From Nemertoderma westbladi (Eukaryota > Xenacoelomorpha > Nemertodermatida > Nemertodermatidae), in contig JAUCBJ010007457.1 of assembly GCA_032718475.1 (NCBI GenBank), positions 27,705-91,704 of the forward strand: a stretch of DNA of 64,000 nucleotides. Direction: 5' to 3'. Both the position numbers and the translations under genes were made by a program. The notes under the pieces were generated by a model. The model had not been told where the DNA came from, ran no database searches, and saw only the letters and a list, made by a program, of their open reading frames with translations. Below, in pieces: positions 11,901-26,424 of this stretch (its first letter is position 1; each line of letters begins with the position of its first letter).

Positions 11901-14866
11901 GTACCAGCTACACCCTCAACCAAAGTATCAGCTACACCCTCAACCAAAGTACCAGCTACACCATCAACCAAAGTACCAGCTACACCATCAACCAAAGTAC
12001 CAGCTACACCATCAACCAAAGTACCAGCTACACCCCCAACCGAAGTACCAGCTACACCCTCAACCAAAGTACAAGTTACACCCCCAACCAAAGTACCAGC
12101 TACACCCTCAACCAAAGTACCAGCTACACCCCCAACCAAAGTACAAGCTACACCCTCAACCAAAGTACCAGCTACACCATCAACCAAAGTACCAGCTACA
12201 CCCTCAACCAAAGTACCAGCTACACCCTCAACCAAAGTACCAGCTACACCCTCAACCAAAGTACCAGCTACACCATCAACCATAGTACCAGCTACACCCT
12301 CAACCAAAGTACCAGCTACACCATCAACCATAGTACCAGCTACACCCTCAACCAAAGTACCTGCTACACCATCAACCAAAGTACGAGCTACACCATCAAC
12401 CAAAGTACCAGCTACACCATCAACCAAAGTACCAGCTACACCATCAACCAAAGTACCAGCTACACCATCAACCAAAGTACCAGCTACACCATCAACCAAA
12501 GTACCAGCTACACCATCAACCAAAGTACCAGCTACACCCTCAACCAAAGTACCAGCTACACCATCAACCAAAGTACCAGCTACACCATCAACCAAAGTAC
12601 CAGCTACACCCTCAACCAAAGTACCAGCTACACCCTCAACCAAAGTACCAGCTACACCATCAACCAAAGTACCAGCTACACCCTCAACCAAAGTACCAGC
12701 TACACCCTCAACCAAAGTACCAGCTACACCCTCAACCAAAGTACCAGCTACACTCTCAATCAAAGTACCAACTACACCCTCAACCAAAGTACCAGCTACA
12801 CACTCAAACAAAGTACCAGCTACACCATCAACCAAAGTACCAGCTACACCATCAACCAAAGTACCAGCTACACCCTCAACCAAAGTACCAGCTACACCCT
12901 CAACCAAAGTACCAGCTACACCATCAACCATAGTACCAGCTACACCATCAACCAAAGTACCAGCTACACCCTCAACCAAAGTACCAGCTACACCCTCAAA
13001 CAAAATACCAGCTACACTCTCAACCAAAGTACCAGCTACACCCTCAACCAAAGTACCTGCTACACCATCAACCAAAGTACCAGCTACACCATCAACCAAA
13101 GTACCAGCTACACCCTCAACCAAAGTACCAGCTACACCATCAACCAAAGTACCAGCTACACCATCAACCAAAGTACCAGCTACACCCTCAACCAAAGTAC
13201 CAGCTACACCATCAACCAAAGTACCAGCTACACCATCAACCAAAGTACCAGCTACACCCTCAACCAAAGTACCAGCTACACCCTCAACCAAAGTACCAGC
13301 TACACCATCAACCAAAGTACCAGCTACACCATCAACCAAAGTACCAGCTACACCATCAACCAAAGTACCAGCTACACCCTCAACCAAAGTACCAGCTACA
13401 CCCTCAACCAAAGTACCAGCTACACCCTCAACCAAAGTACCAGCTACACTCTCAATCAAAGTACCAACTACACCCTCAACCAAAGTACCAGCTACACACT
13501 CAAACAAAATACCAGCTACACCCTCAAACAAAATACCAGCTACACTCTCAACCAAAGTACCAGCTACACCCTCAACCAAAGTACCAGCTACACCTTCAAC
13601 CAAAGTACCAGCTACACCCTCAAACAAAATACCAGCTACACTCTCAACCAAAGTACCAGCTACACCCTCAACCAAAGTACCAGCTACACCCTCAACCAAA
13701 GTACCAGCTACACCCTCAACCAAAGTACCAGCTACACTCTCAATCAAAGTACCAACTACACCCTCAACCAAAGTACCAGCTACACACTCAAACAAAATAC
13801 CAGCTACACCCTCAAACAAAATACCAGCTACACTCTCAACCAAAGTACCAGCTACACCCTCAACCAAAGTACCTGCTACACCCCCAACCAAAGTACCAGC
13901 TACACTCTCAACCAAAGTACAAGCTACACCCCCAACCAAAGTACCAGCTACACCCTCAACCAAAGTACCAGCTACACCCCCAACCAAAGTACAAGCTACA
14001 CCCTCAACCAAAGTACCTGCTACACCATCAACCAAAGTACCTGCTACACCATCAACCAAAGTACCAGCTACACCATCAACCGAAGTATCAGCTACACCAT
14101 CAACCAAAGTATCAGCTACTCCCTCAACCAAAGTACCAGCTACACCATCAACCAAAGTACCAGCTACACCCTCAACCAAAGTACCAGCTACACCATCAAA
14201 CAAAGTACCAGCTACACCCTCAACCAAAGTACCAGCTACACCCTCAACCAAAGTATCAGCTACACCCTCAACCAAAGTACCAGCTACACCCTCAACCAAA
14301 GTACCAGCTACACCGTCAACCAAAGTACCAGCTACACTCTCAACCAAAGTACCAGCTACACCGTCAACCAAAGTACCAGCTACACTCTCAACCAAAGTAC
14401 CAGCTACACCGTCAACCAAAGTACCAGCTACACTCTCAACCAAAGTACCAGCTACACTCTCAACCAAAGTACCTGCTACACCATCAACCAAAGTACCAGC
14501 TACACCATCAACCAAAGTACCAGCTACACCATCAACCAAAGTACCAGCTACACCGTCAACCAAAGTACCAGCTACACTCTCAACCAAAGTACCAGCTACA
14601 CCGTCAACCAAAGTACCAGCTACACTCTCAACCAAAGTACCAGCTACACTCTCAACCAAAGTACCTGCTACACCATCAACCAAAGTACCAGCTACACCAT
14701 CAACCAAAGTACCAGCTACACTCTCAACCAAAGTACCAGCTACACCGTCAACCAAAGTACCAGCTACACTCTCAACCAAAGTACCAGCTACACTCTCAAC
14801 CAAAGTACCTGCTACACCATCAACCAAAGTACCAGCTACACCATCAACCAAAGTACCAGCTACACC
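8972..14866. repeat. Higher-order duplication with 3360-bp offset in the 24-bp array
   Basis: The ordered series of variant units at 8972-11506 recurs at 12332-14866 with an offset of 3360 bp (140 units). Rare variants such as GTACGAGC (9021 and 12381), CCATAGTACC (9567 and 12927) and CAACCGAAGTATC (10717 and 14077) line up. A further stretch, about 11821-12290, recurs at 14941-15410 with a 3120-bp offset, showing a 240-bp difference between copies. Confidence 0.85.
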
Positions 14867-17800
14867 CTCAACCAAAGTACCAGCTACACCCTCAACCAAA
14901 GTACCAGCTACACCATCAACCAAAGTACCAGCTACACCATCAACCAAAGTACCAGCTACACCCTCAACCAAAGTATCAGCTACACCCCCAACCAAAGTAC
15001 CAGCTACACCCTCAACCAAAGTACCAGCTACACCCTCAACCAAAGTATCAGCTACACCCTCAACCAAAGTACCAGCTACACCATCAACCAAAGTACCAGC
15101 TACACCATCAACCAAAGTACCAGCTACACCATCAACCAAAGTACCAGCTACACCCCCAACCGAAGTACCAGCTACACCCTCAACCAAAGTACAAGTTACA
15201 CCCCCAACCAAAGTACCAGCTACACCCTCAACCAAAGTACCAGCTACACCCCCAACCAAAGTACAAGCTACACCCTCAACCAAAGTACCAGCTACACCAT
15301 CAACCAAAGTACCAGCTACACCCTCAACCAAAGTACCAGCTACACCCTCAACCAAAGTACAAGCTACACCCCCAACCAAAGTACCAGCTACACCCTCAAC
15401 CAAAGTACCAGCTACACCCCCAACCAAAGTACAAGCTACACCCTCAACCAAAGTACCTGCTACACCATCAACCAAAGTACCTGCTACACCATCAACCAAA
15501 GTACCAGCTACACCATCAACCAAAGTACCAGCTACACCATCAACCAAAGTACCAGCTACACCCTCAACCAAAGTACCTGCTACACCATCAACCAAAGTAC
15601 CAGCTACACCATCAACCAAAGTACCAGCTACACCCCCAACCAAAGTACAAGCTACACCCCCAACCAAAGTACCAGCTACACCATCAACCAAAGTACCAGC
15701 TACACCCTCAACCAAAGTACCAGCTACACCCTCAACCAAATTCCAAAGTACAAGCTACACTCTCAACCAAAGTACCTGCTACACCATCAACCAAAGTACC
15801 AGCTACACCATCAAACAAAGTACCAGCTACACCCTCAACCAAAGTACCAGCTACACCCTCAACCAAAGTACAAGCTACACTCTCAACCAAAGTACCTGCT
15901 ACACCCCCAACCAAAGTACAAGCTACACCCCCAACCGAAGTACCAGCTACACCCTCAACCAAAGTACCAGCTACACCCCCAACCAAAGTACAAGCTACAC
16001 CCTCAACCAAAGTACCTGCTACACCATCAACCAAAGTACCAGCTACACTCTAAACCAATGTACCAGCTACACTCCAAACCAATGTACCAGCTACACTCTC
16101 AACCAAAGTCCCAGCTACACCCCCAACCAAAGTACCAGCTACACCCTCAAACATAATACCAGCTACACCCTCAACCAAAGTATCAGCTACACCCCCAACC
16201 AAAGTACAAGCTACACCCTCAACCAAAGTACCAGCTACACCATCAACCAAAGTACCAGCTACACCCCCAACCAAAGTACCAGCTACACCCTCAACCAAAG
16301 TACCAGCTACACCCCCAACCAAAGTACAAGCTACACCCTCAACCAAAGTACCTGCTACACCATCAACCAAAGTACCTGCTACACCATCAACCAAAGTACC
16401 AGCTACACCATCAACCAAAGTACCAGCTACACCATCAACCAAAGTACCAGCTACACCCTCAACCAAAGTACCTGCTACACCATCAACCAAAGTACCTGCT
16501 ACACCATCAACCAAAGTACCAGCTACACCATCAACCAAAGTACCAGCTACACCATCAACCAAAGTACCAGCTACACCATCAACCAAAGTACCAGCTACAC
16601 CCTCAACCAAAGTACCAGCTACACCATCAACCAAAGTACCAGCTACACCCTCAACCAAAGTACCAGCTACACCCTCAACCAAAGTATCAGCTACACCCTC
16701 AACCAAAGTACCAGCTACACCCTCAACCAAAGTACCAGCTACACCCTCAACCAAAGTACCAGCTACACCCTCAACCAAAGTACCAGCTACACCATCAACC
16801 AAAGTACCAGCTACACCATCAACCAAAGTACCAGCTACACCCTCAACCAAAGTATCAGCTACACCCCCAACCAAAGTACCAGCTACACCCTCAACCAAAG
16901 TACCAGCTACACCATCAACCAAAGTACCTGCTACACCATCAACCAAAGTACCAGCTACACCATCAACCAAAGTACCAGCTACACCATCAACCAAAGTACC
17001 AGCTACACCCTCAACCAAAGTATCAGCTACACCCCCAACCAAAGTACCAGCTACACCCTCAACCAAAGTACCAGCTACACCCTCAACCAAAGTACAAGCT
17101 ACACCCTCAACCAAAGTATCAGCTACACCCTCAACCAAAGTACCAGCTACACCCTCAACCAAAGTACCAGCTACACCCTCAACCAAAGTACCTGCTACAC
17201 CCCCAACCAAAGTACAAGCTACACCCCCAACCGAAGTACCAGCTACACCCTCAACCAAAGTACCTGCTACACCATCAACCAAAGTACCAGCTACACCATC
17301 AACCAAAGTACCAGCTACACCCTCAACCAAAGTACCAGCTACACCCCCAACCAAAGTACAAGCTACACCCCCAACCGAAGTACCAGCTACACCCTCAACC
17401 AAAGTACCTGCTACACCATCAACCAAAGTACCAGCTACACCATCAACCAAAGTACCAGCTACACCATCAACCAAAGTACCAGCTACACCATCAAACAAAG
17501 TACCAGCTACACCATCAACCAAAGTACCAGCTACACCCTCAACCAAAGTACCAGCTACACCCCCAACCAAAGTACCAGCTACACCATCAACCAAAGTACC
17601 AGCTACACCCTCAACCAAAGTACCAGCTACACCCTCAACCAAAGTACAAGCTACACCCTCAACCAAAGTACCAGCTACACCCTCAACCAAAGTATCAGCT
17701 ACACCATCAACCAAAGTACCAGCTACACCCTCAACCAAAGTATCAGCTACACCCCCAACCGAAGTACCAGCTACACCCTCAACCAAAGTACCTGCTACAC

Positions 17801-19745
17801 CATCAACCAAAGTACCAGCTACACCATCAACCAAAGTACCAGCTACACCATCAACCAAAGTACCAGCTACACCATCAAACAAAGTACCAGCTACACCATC
17901 AACCAAAGTACCAGCTACACCCTCAACCAAAGTACCAGCTACACCCTCAACCAAAGTACCAGCTACACCCTCAACCAAAGTACCAGCTACACCCTCAACC
18001 AAAGTACCAGCTACACCCTCAACCAAAGTACCAGCTACACCCTCAACCAAAGTACCAGCTACACCATCAACCAAAGTACCAGCTACACCATCAACCAAAG
18101 TACCAGCTACACCCTCAACCAAAGTATCAGCTACACCCCCAACCAAAGTACCAGCTACACCCTCAACCAAAGTACCAGCTACACCATCAACCAAAGTACC
18201 TGCTACACCATCAACCAAAGTACCAGCTACACCATCAACCAAAGTACCAGCTACACCATCAACCAAAGTACCAGCTACACCCTCAACCAAAGTACCAGCT
18301 ACACCCTCAACCAAAGTACCAGCTACACCCTCAACCAAAGTACCAGCTACACCCTCAACCAAAGTACCAGCTACACCCTCAACCAAAGTACCAGCTACAC
18401 CCTCAACCAAAGTACCAGCTACACCCTCAACCAAAGTACCAGCTACACCCTCAACCAAAGTACCAGCTACACCCTCAACCAAAGTACAAGCTACACCCTC
18501 AACCAAAGTACCAGCTACACCCTCAACCAAAGTACCTGCTACACCATCAACCAAAGTACCAGCTACACCATCAACCAAAGTACCAGCTACACCCTCAACC
18601 AAAGTACCAGCTACACCCCCAACCAAAGTACAAGCTACACCCCCAACCGAAGTACCAGCTACACCCTCAACCAAAGTACCTGCTACACCATCAACCAAAG
18701 TACCAGCTACACCATCAACCAAAGTACCAGCTACACCATCAACCAAAGTACCAGCTACACCATCAAACAAAGTACCAGCTACACCATCAACCAAAGTACC
18801 AGCTACACCCTCAACCAAAGTACCAGCTACACCCCCAACCAAAGTACAAGCTACACTCTCAACCAAAGTACCTGCTACACCATCAACCAAAGTACCAGCT
18901 ACACCATCAACCAAAGTACCAGCTACACCCTCAACCAAAGTACCAGCTACACCCTCAACCAAAGTACCAGCTACACCCTCAACCAAAGTACCAGCTACAC
19001 CCTCAACCAAAGTACCAGCTACACCCTCAACCAAAGTACCAGCTACACCCTCAACCAAAGTACCAGCTACACCCTCAACCAAAGTACCAGCTACACCCTC
19101 AACCAAAGTACCAGCTACACCATCAACCAAAGTACCAGCTACACCTCAACCAAAGTACCAGCTACACCCTCAACCAAAGTACCAGCTACACCATCAACCA
19201 AAGTACCAGCTACACCCTCAACCAAAGTACCAGCTACACCCTCAACCAAAGTACCAGCTACACCCTCAACCAAAGTACCAGCTACACCCTCAACCAAAGT
19301 ACCAGCTACACCCTCAACCAAAGTACCAGCTACACCCTCAACCAAAGTACCAGCTACACCCTCAACCAAAGTACCAGCTACACCCTCAACCAAAGTACCA
19401 GCTACACCCTCAACCAAAGTACCAGCTACACCTTCAACCAAAGTACCAGCTACACCCTCAACCAAAGTACCAGCTACACCCTCAACCAAAGTACCAGCTA
19501 CACCATCAACCAAAGTATCAGCTACACCCTCAACCAAAGTACCAGCTACACTCTCAACCAAAGTACCAGCTACATCATCAACCAAAGTACCAGCTACACC
19601 CTCAACCAAAGTACCAGCTACACCCTCAACCAAAGTACCAGCTACACCCTCAACCAAAGTACCAGCTACACCCTCAACCAAAGTACCAGCTACACCCTCA
19701 ACCAAAGTACCAGCTACACCCTCAACCAAAGTACCAGCTACACCC

Positions 19746-22700
19746 TCAACCAAAGTCCAAAGTACAAGCTACACTCTCAACCAAAGTACCTGCTACACCA
19801 TCAACCAAAGTACCAGCTACACCATCAAACAAAGTACCAGCTACACCCTCAACCAAAGTACCAGCTACACCCTCAACCAAAGTACCAGCTACACCCTCAA
19901 CCAAAGTATCAGCTACACCCTCAACCAAAGTACCAGCTACACCCTCAAACAAAGTACCAGCTAAACCATCAACAAAAGTACCAGCTACACTCTCAACCAA
20001 AGTACCAGCTACACTCTCAACCAAAGTACCAGCTACACCCTCAACCAAAGTACCAGCTACACCCTCAACCAAAGTACCAGCTACACCCTCAACCAAAGTA
20101 CCAGCTACACCCTCAACCAAAGTCCAAAGTACAAGCTACACTCTCAACCAAAGTACCTGCTACACCATCAACCAAAGTACCAGCTACACCATCAAACAAA
20201 GTACCAGCTACACCCTCAACCAAAGTACCAGCTACACCATCAAACAAAGTACCAGCTACACCCTCAACCAAAGTACCAGCTACACCCTCAACCAAAGTAC
20301 CAGCTACACCCCCAACCAAAGTACAAGCTACACTCTCAACCAAAGTACCTGCTACACCATCAACCAAAGTACCAGCTACACCCTCAACCAAAGTACCAGC
20401 TACACCCTCAACCAAAGTATCAGCTACACCCTCAACCAAAGTACCAGCTACACCCTCAACCAAACTACCAGCTACACCCTCAACCAAAGTACCAGCTACA
20501 CCCTCAACCAAAGTACCAGCTACACCCTCAACCAAAGTATCAGCTACACCCTCAACCAAAGTACCAGCTACACCATCAACCAAAGTACCAGCTACACCAT
20601 CAACCAAAGTACCAGCTACACCCTCAACCAAAGTACCAGCTACACCCTCAACCAAAGTCCAAAGTACAAGCTACACTCTCAACCAAAGTACCTGCTACAC
20701 CCTCAACCAAAGTACCAGCTACACCATCAAACAAAGTACCAGCTACACCCTCAACCAAAGTACCAGCTACACCCTCAACCAAAGTACAAGCTACACCCCC
20801 AACCGAAGTACCAGCTACACCCTCAACCAAAGTACCTGCTACACCATCAACCAAAGTACCAGCTACACCATCAACCAAAGTACCAGCTACACCATCAACC
20901 AAAGTACCAGCTACACCATCAAACAAAGTACCAGCTACACCATCAACCAAAGTACCAGCTACACCCTCAACCAAAGTACCAGCTACACCCCCAACCAAAG
21001 TACAAGCTACACTCTCAACCAAAGTACCTGCTACACCATCAACCAAAGTACCAGCTACACCATCAACCAAAGTACCAGCTACACCCTCAACCAAAGTACC
21101 AGCTACACCCTCAACCAAAGTACCAGCTACACCCTCAACCAAAGTACCAGCTACACCCTCAACCAAAGTATCAGCTACACCCTCAACCAAAGTACCAGCT
21201 ACAACCTCAACCAAACTACCAGCTACACCCTCAACCAAAGTACCAGCTACACCTTCAACCAAAGTACCAGCTACACCCTCAACCAAAGTACCAGCTACAC
21301 CCTCAACCAAAGTACCAGCTACACCATCAACCAAAGTATCAGCTACACCCTCAACCAAAGTACCAGCTACACTCTCAACCAAAGTACCAGCTACATCATC
21401 AACCAAAGTACCAGCTACACCCTCAACCAAAGTACCAGCTACACCCTCAACCAAAGTACCAGCTACACCCTCAACCAAAGTACCAGCTACACCCTCAACC
21501 AAAGTACCAGCTACACCCTCAACCAAAGTACCAGCTACACCCTCAACCAAAGTACCAGCTACACCCTCAACCAAAGTCCAAAGTACAAGCTACACTCTCA
21601 ACCAAAGTACCTGCTACACCATCAACCAAAGTACCAGCTACACCATCAAACAAAGTACCAGCTACACCCTCAACCAAAGTACCAGCTACACCCTCAACCA
21701 AAGTACCAGCTACACCCTCAACCAAAGTATCAGCTACACCCTCAACCAAAGTACCAGCTACACCCTCAAACAAAGTACCAGCTAAACCATCAACAAAAGT
21801 ACCAGCTACACTCTCAACCAAAGTACCAGCTACACTCTCAACCAAAGTACCAGCTACACCCTCAACCAAAGTACCAGCTACACCCTCAACCAAAGTACCA
21901 GCTACACCCTCAACCAAAGTACCAGCTACACCCTCAACCAAAGTCCAAAGTACAAGCTACACTCTCAACCAAAGTACCTGCTACACCATCAACCAAAGTA
22001 CCAGCTACACCATCAAACAAAGTACCAGCTACACCCTCAACCAAAGTACCAGCTACACCATCAAACAAAGTACCAGCTACACCCTCAACCAAAGTACCAG
22101 CTACACCCTCAACCAAAGTACCAGCTACACCCCCAACCAAAGTACAAGCTACACTCTCAACCAAAGTACCTGCTACACCATCAACCAAAGTACCAGCTAC
22201 ACCCTCAACCAAAGTACCAGCTACACCCTCAACCAAAGTATCAGCTACACCCTCAACCAAAGTACCAGCTACACCCTCAACCAAACTACCAGCTACACCC
22301 TCAACCAAAGTACCAGCTACACCCTCAACCAAAGTACCAGCTACACCCTCAACCAAAGTATCAGCTACACCCTCAACCAAAGTACCAGCTACACCATCAA
22401 CCAAAGTACCAGCTACACCATCAACCAAAGTACCAGCTACACCCTCAACCAAAGTACCAGCTACACCCTCAACCAAAGTCCAAAGTACAAGCTACACTCT
22501 CAACCAAAGTACCTGCTACACCCTCAACCAAAGTACCAGCTACACCATCAAACAAAGTACCAGCTACACCCTCAACCAAAGTACCAGCTACACCCTCAAC
22601 CAAAGTACAAGCTACACCCCCAACCGAAGTACCAGCTACACCCTCAACCAAAGTACCTGCTACACCATCAACCAAAGTACCAGCTACACCATCAACCAAA

Positions 22701-25700
22701 GTACCAGCTACACCATCAACCAAAGTACCAGCTACACCATCAAACAAAGTACCAGCTACACCATCAACCAAAGTACCAGCTACACCCTCAACCAAAGTAC
22801 CAGCTACACCCCCAACCAAAGTACAAGCTACACTCTCAACCAAAGTACCTGCTACACCATCAACCAAAGTACCAGCTACACCATCAACCAAAGTACCAGC
22901 TACACCCTCAACCAAAGTACCAGCTACACCCTCAACCAAAGTACCAGCTACACCCTCAACCAAAGTACCAGCTACACCCTCAACCAAAGTATCAGCTACA
23001 CCCTCAACCAAAGTACCAGCTACAACCTCAACCAAACTACCAGCTACACCCTCAACCAAAGTACCAGCTACACCCTCAACCAAAGTACCAGCTACACCCT
23101 CAACCAAAGTCCAAAGTACAAGCTACACTCTCAACCAAAGTACCTGCTACACCATCAACCAAAGTACCAGCTACACCATCAAACAAAGTACCAGCTACAC
23201 CCTCAACCAAAGTACCAGCTACACCCTCAACCAAAGTACCAGCTACACCCTCAACCAAAGTATCAGCTACACCCTCAACCAAAGTACCAGCTACACCCTC
23301 AAACAAAGTACCAGCTACACCATCAACAAAAGTACCAGCTACACTCTCAACCAAAGTACCAGCTACACCCTCAACCAAAGTACCAGCTACACCCTCAACC
23401 AAAGTACCAGCTACACCCTCAACCAAAGTACCAGCTACACCCTCAACCAAAGTCCAAAGTACAAGCTACACTCTCAACCAAAGTACCTGCTACACCATCA
23501 ACCAAAGTACCAGCTACACCATCAAACAAAGTACCAGCTACACCCTCAACCAAAGTACCAGCTACACCATCAAACAAAGTACCAGCTACACCCTCAACCA
23601 AAGTACCAGCTACACCCTCAACCAAAGTACCAGCTACACCCCCAACCAAAGTACAAGCTACACTCTCAACCAAAGTACCTGCTACACCATCAACCAAAGT
23701 ACCAGCTACACCATCAACCAAAGTACCAGCTACACCCTCAACCAAAGTACCAGCTACACCCTCAACCAAAGTACCAGCTACACCCTCAACCAAAGTACCA
23801 GCTACACCCTCAACCAAAGTATCAGCTACACCCTCAACCAAAGTACCAGCTACACCCTCAACCAAACTACCAGCTACACCCTCAACCAAAGTACCAGCTA
23901 CACCCTCAACCAAAGTACCAGCTACACCCTCAACCAAAGTCCAAAGTACAAGCTACACTCTCAACCAAAGTACCTGCTACACCATCAACCAAAGTACCAG
24001 CTACACCATCAAACAAAGTACCAGCTACACCCTCAACCAAAGTACCAGCTACACCCTCAAACAAAATACCAGCTACACTCTCAACCAAAGTACCAGCTAC
24101 ACCCTCAACCAAAGTACCTGCTACACCATCAACCAAAGTACCAGCTACACCCTCAACCAAAGTACCAGCTACACCCTCAACCAAAGTACCAGCTACACCC
24201 TCAACCAAAGTACCAGCTACACTATCAACCAAAGTACCAGCTACACCCTCAACCGAAGTACCAGCTACACCCTCAACCAAAGTACCAGCTACAACCTCAA
24301 CCAAAGTACCAGCTACACCCTCAACCAAAGTATCAGCTACACCCTCAACCAAAGTACCAGCTACACCCTCAAACAAAGTACCACCTACACCATCAACAAA
24401 AGTACCAGCTACACTCTCAACCAAAGTACCAGCTACACTCTCAACCAAAGTACCAGCTACACCCTCAACCAAAGTACCAGCTACACCCTCAACCAAAGTA
24501 CCAGCTACACCCTCAACCAAAGTACCAGCTACACCCTCAACCAAAGTCCAAAGTACAAGCTACACTCTCAACCAAAGTACCTGCTACACCATCAACCAAA
24601 GTACCAGTTACACCATCAAACAAAGTACCAGCTACACCCTCAACCAAAGTACCAGCTACACCCTCAACCAAAGTATCAGCTACACCCTCAACCAAAGTAC
24701 CAGCTACACCCTCAAACAAAGTACCAGCTACACCATCAACAAAAGTACCAGCTACACTCTCAACCAAAGTACCAGCTACACTCTCAACCAAAGTACCAGC
24801 TACACCCTCAACCAAAGTACCAGCTACACCCTCAACCAAAGTACCAGCTACACCCTCAACCAAAGTCCAAAGTACAAGCTACACTCTCAACCAAAGTACC
24901 TGCTACACCATCAACCAAAGTACCAGTTACACCATCAAACAAAGTACCAGCTACACCCTCAACCAAAGTACCAGCTACACCCTCAACCAAAGTATCAGCT
25001 ACACCCTCAACCAAAGTACCAGCTACACCCTCAAACAAAGTACCAGCTACACCATCAACAAAAGTACCAGCTACACTCTCAACCAAAGTACCAGCTACAC
25101 TCTCAACCAAAGTACCAGCTACACCCTCAACCAAAGTACCAGCTACACCATCAACCAAAGTACCAGCTACACCCTCAACCAAAGTCCAAAGTACAAGCTA
25201 CACTCTCAACCAAAGTACCTGCTACACCATCAACCAAAGTACCAGCTACACCATCAAACAAAGTACCAGCTACACCCTCAACCAAAGTACCAGCTACACC
25301 CTCAACCAAAGTATCAGCTACACCCTCAACCAAAGTACCAGCTACACCCTCAACCAAAGTACCAGCTACACCATCAACAAAAGTACCAGCTACACTCTCA
25401 ACCAAAGTACCAGCTACACTCTCAACCAAAGTACCAGCTACACCCTCAACCAAAACACCAGCTACACCCTCAAACAAAATACCAGCTACGCTCTCAACCA
25501 AAGTACCAGCTACACCCTCAACCAAAGTATCAGCTACACCCTCAACCAAAGTACCAGCTACACCCTCAACCAAAGTACCAGCTACACCATCAACAAAAGT
25601 ACCAGCTACACTCTCAACCAAAGTACCAGCTACACTCTCAACCAAAGTACCAGCTACACCCTCAAACAAAGTACCAGCTACACCCTCAACCAAAGTATCA

Positions 25701-25990
25701 GCTACACCCTCAACCAAAGTACCAGCTACACCCTCAACCAAAGTACCAGCTACACCCTCAACCAAAGTATCAGCTACACCCTCAACCAAAGTACCAGCTA
25801 CACCCTCAACCAAAGTACAAGCTACACTCTCAACCAAAGTACCAGCTACACCCTCAACCAAAGTATCACCTACACCCTCAACCAAAGTACCAGCTACACC
25901 CTCAACCAAAGTACCAGCTACACCCTCAACCAAAGTACCAGCTACACCCTCAACCAAAGTACCAGCTACACCCTCAACCAAAGTCCAAAG
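19746..25990. repeat. Higher-order blocks of 1821 bp and 319 bp marked by a junction unit
   Basis: An aberrant junction, AAAGTCCAAAGTACAAGC, breaks the 24-bp period. It recurs near 19757, 20122, 20657, 21576, 21943, 22478, 23109, 23452, 23939, 24546, 24865, 25184 and 25983. Spacing shows an 1821-bp block (starting near 19750 and 21571) and two consecutive 319-bp blocks (24546, 24865, 25184). Each junction shifts the reading frame, which is why minus-strand ORFs end there with the same few residues. Confidence 0.85.
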
Positions 25991-26424
25991 TACAAGCTAC
26001 ACTCTCAACCAAAGTACCTGCTACACCATCAACCAAAGTACCAGCTACACCATCAAACAAAGTACCAGCTACACCCTCAACCAAAGTACCAGCTACACCC
26101 TCAACCAAAGTACCAGCTACACCCTCAACCAAAGTATCAGCTACTCCCTCAACCAAAGTACCAGCTACACCCTCAACCAAAGTACCAGCTACATCATCAA
26201 CAAAAGTACCAGCTACACTCTCAACCAAAGTACCAGCTACACCCTCAACCAAAGTACCAGCTACACCCTCAACCAAAGTACCAGCTACATCATCAACAAA
26301 AGTACCAGCTACACACTCAACCAAAGTACCAGCTACATCCTCAACCAAAGTACCAGCTACACCATCAACCAAAGTATCAGCTACACCCTCAACCAAATAT
26401 CAGCTACACTCTCAACCAAAGTAC

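Larger units (their letters stand above)
7698..26424. repeat. 24-bp satellite array, about 18.7 kb (~780 copies), inside the Ig2 intron
   Basis: Uninterrupted tandem copies of a 24-bp unit with plus-strand core CAAAGTACCAGCTACAC followed by a variable TCA/CCA/GTC-type segment. Because 24 is a multiple of three, one unit reads as TKVPATPS, NQSTSYTL or PKYQLHPQ in the three plus frames and as EGVAGTLV or DGVAGTLV in one minus frame. Four of six frames therefore lack stops, and ORFs of thousands of codons arise by chance. The array lies between two halves of an Ig domain that join perfectly in phase without it, so it is intronic. Units vary at a few positions and are organised into higher-order blocks. 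Confidence 0.97.

Noticed and set aside
7688-19964. Plus-strand ORFs of 2822 and 3735 codons encoding TKVPATPS / NQSTSYTL repeats (mucin-like proteins)
   Set aside because: All three plus frames of the 24-bp unit lack stops, so these ORFs simply switch frame at irregular units. They lie in a filamin intron, have no signal peptide or unique domain, and start inside the repeat.
7657-26396. Minus-strand EGVAGTLV ORFs (up to 2338 codons) as a coding exon of filamin
   Set aside because: The frame changes at each junction unit and about 15 stops occur. The flanking Ig2 halves join perfectly without it. Kept only as a finding about possible exonisation.
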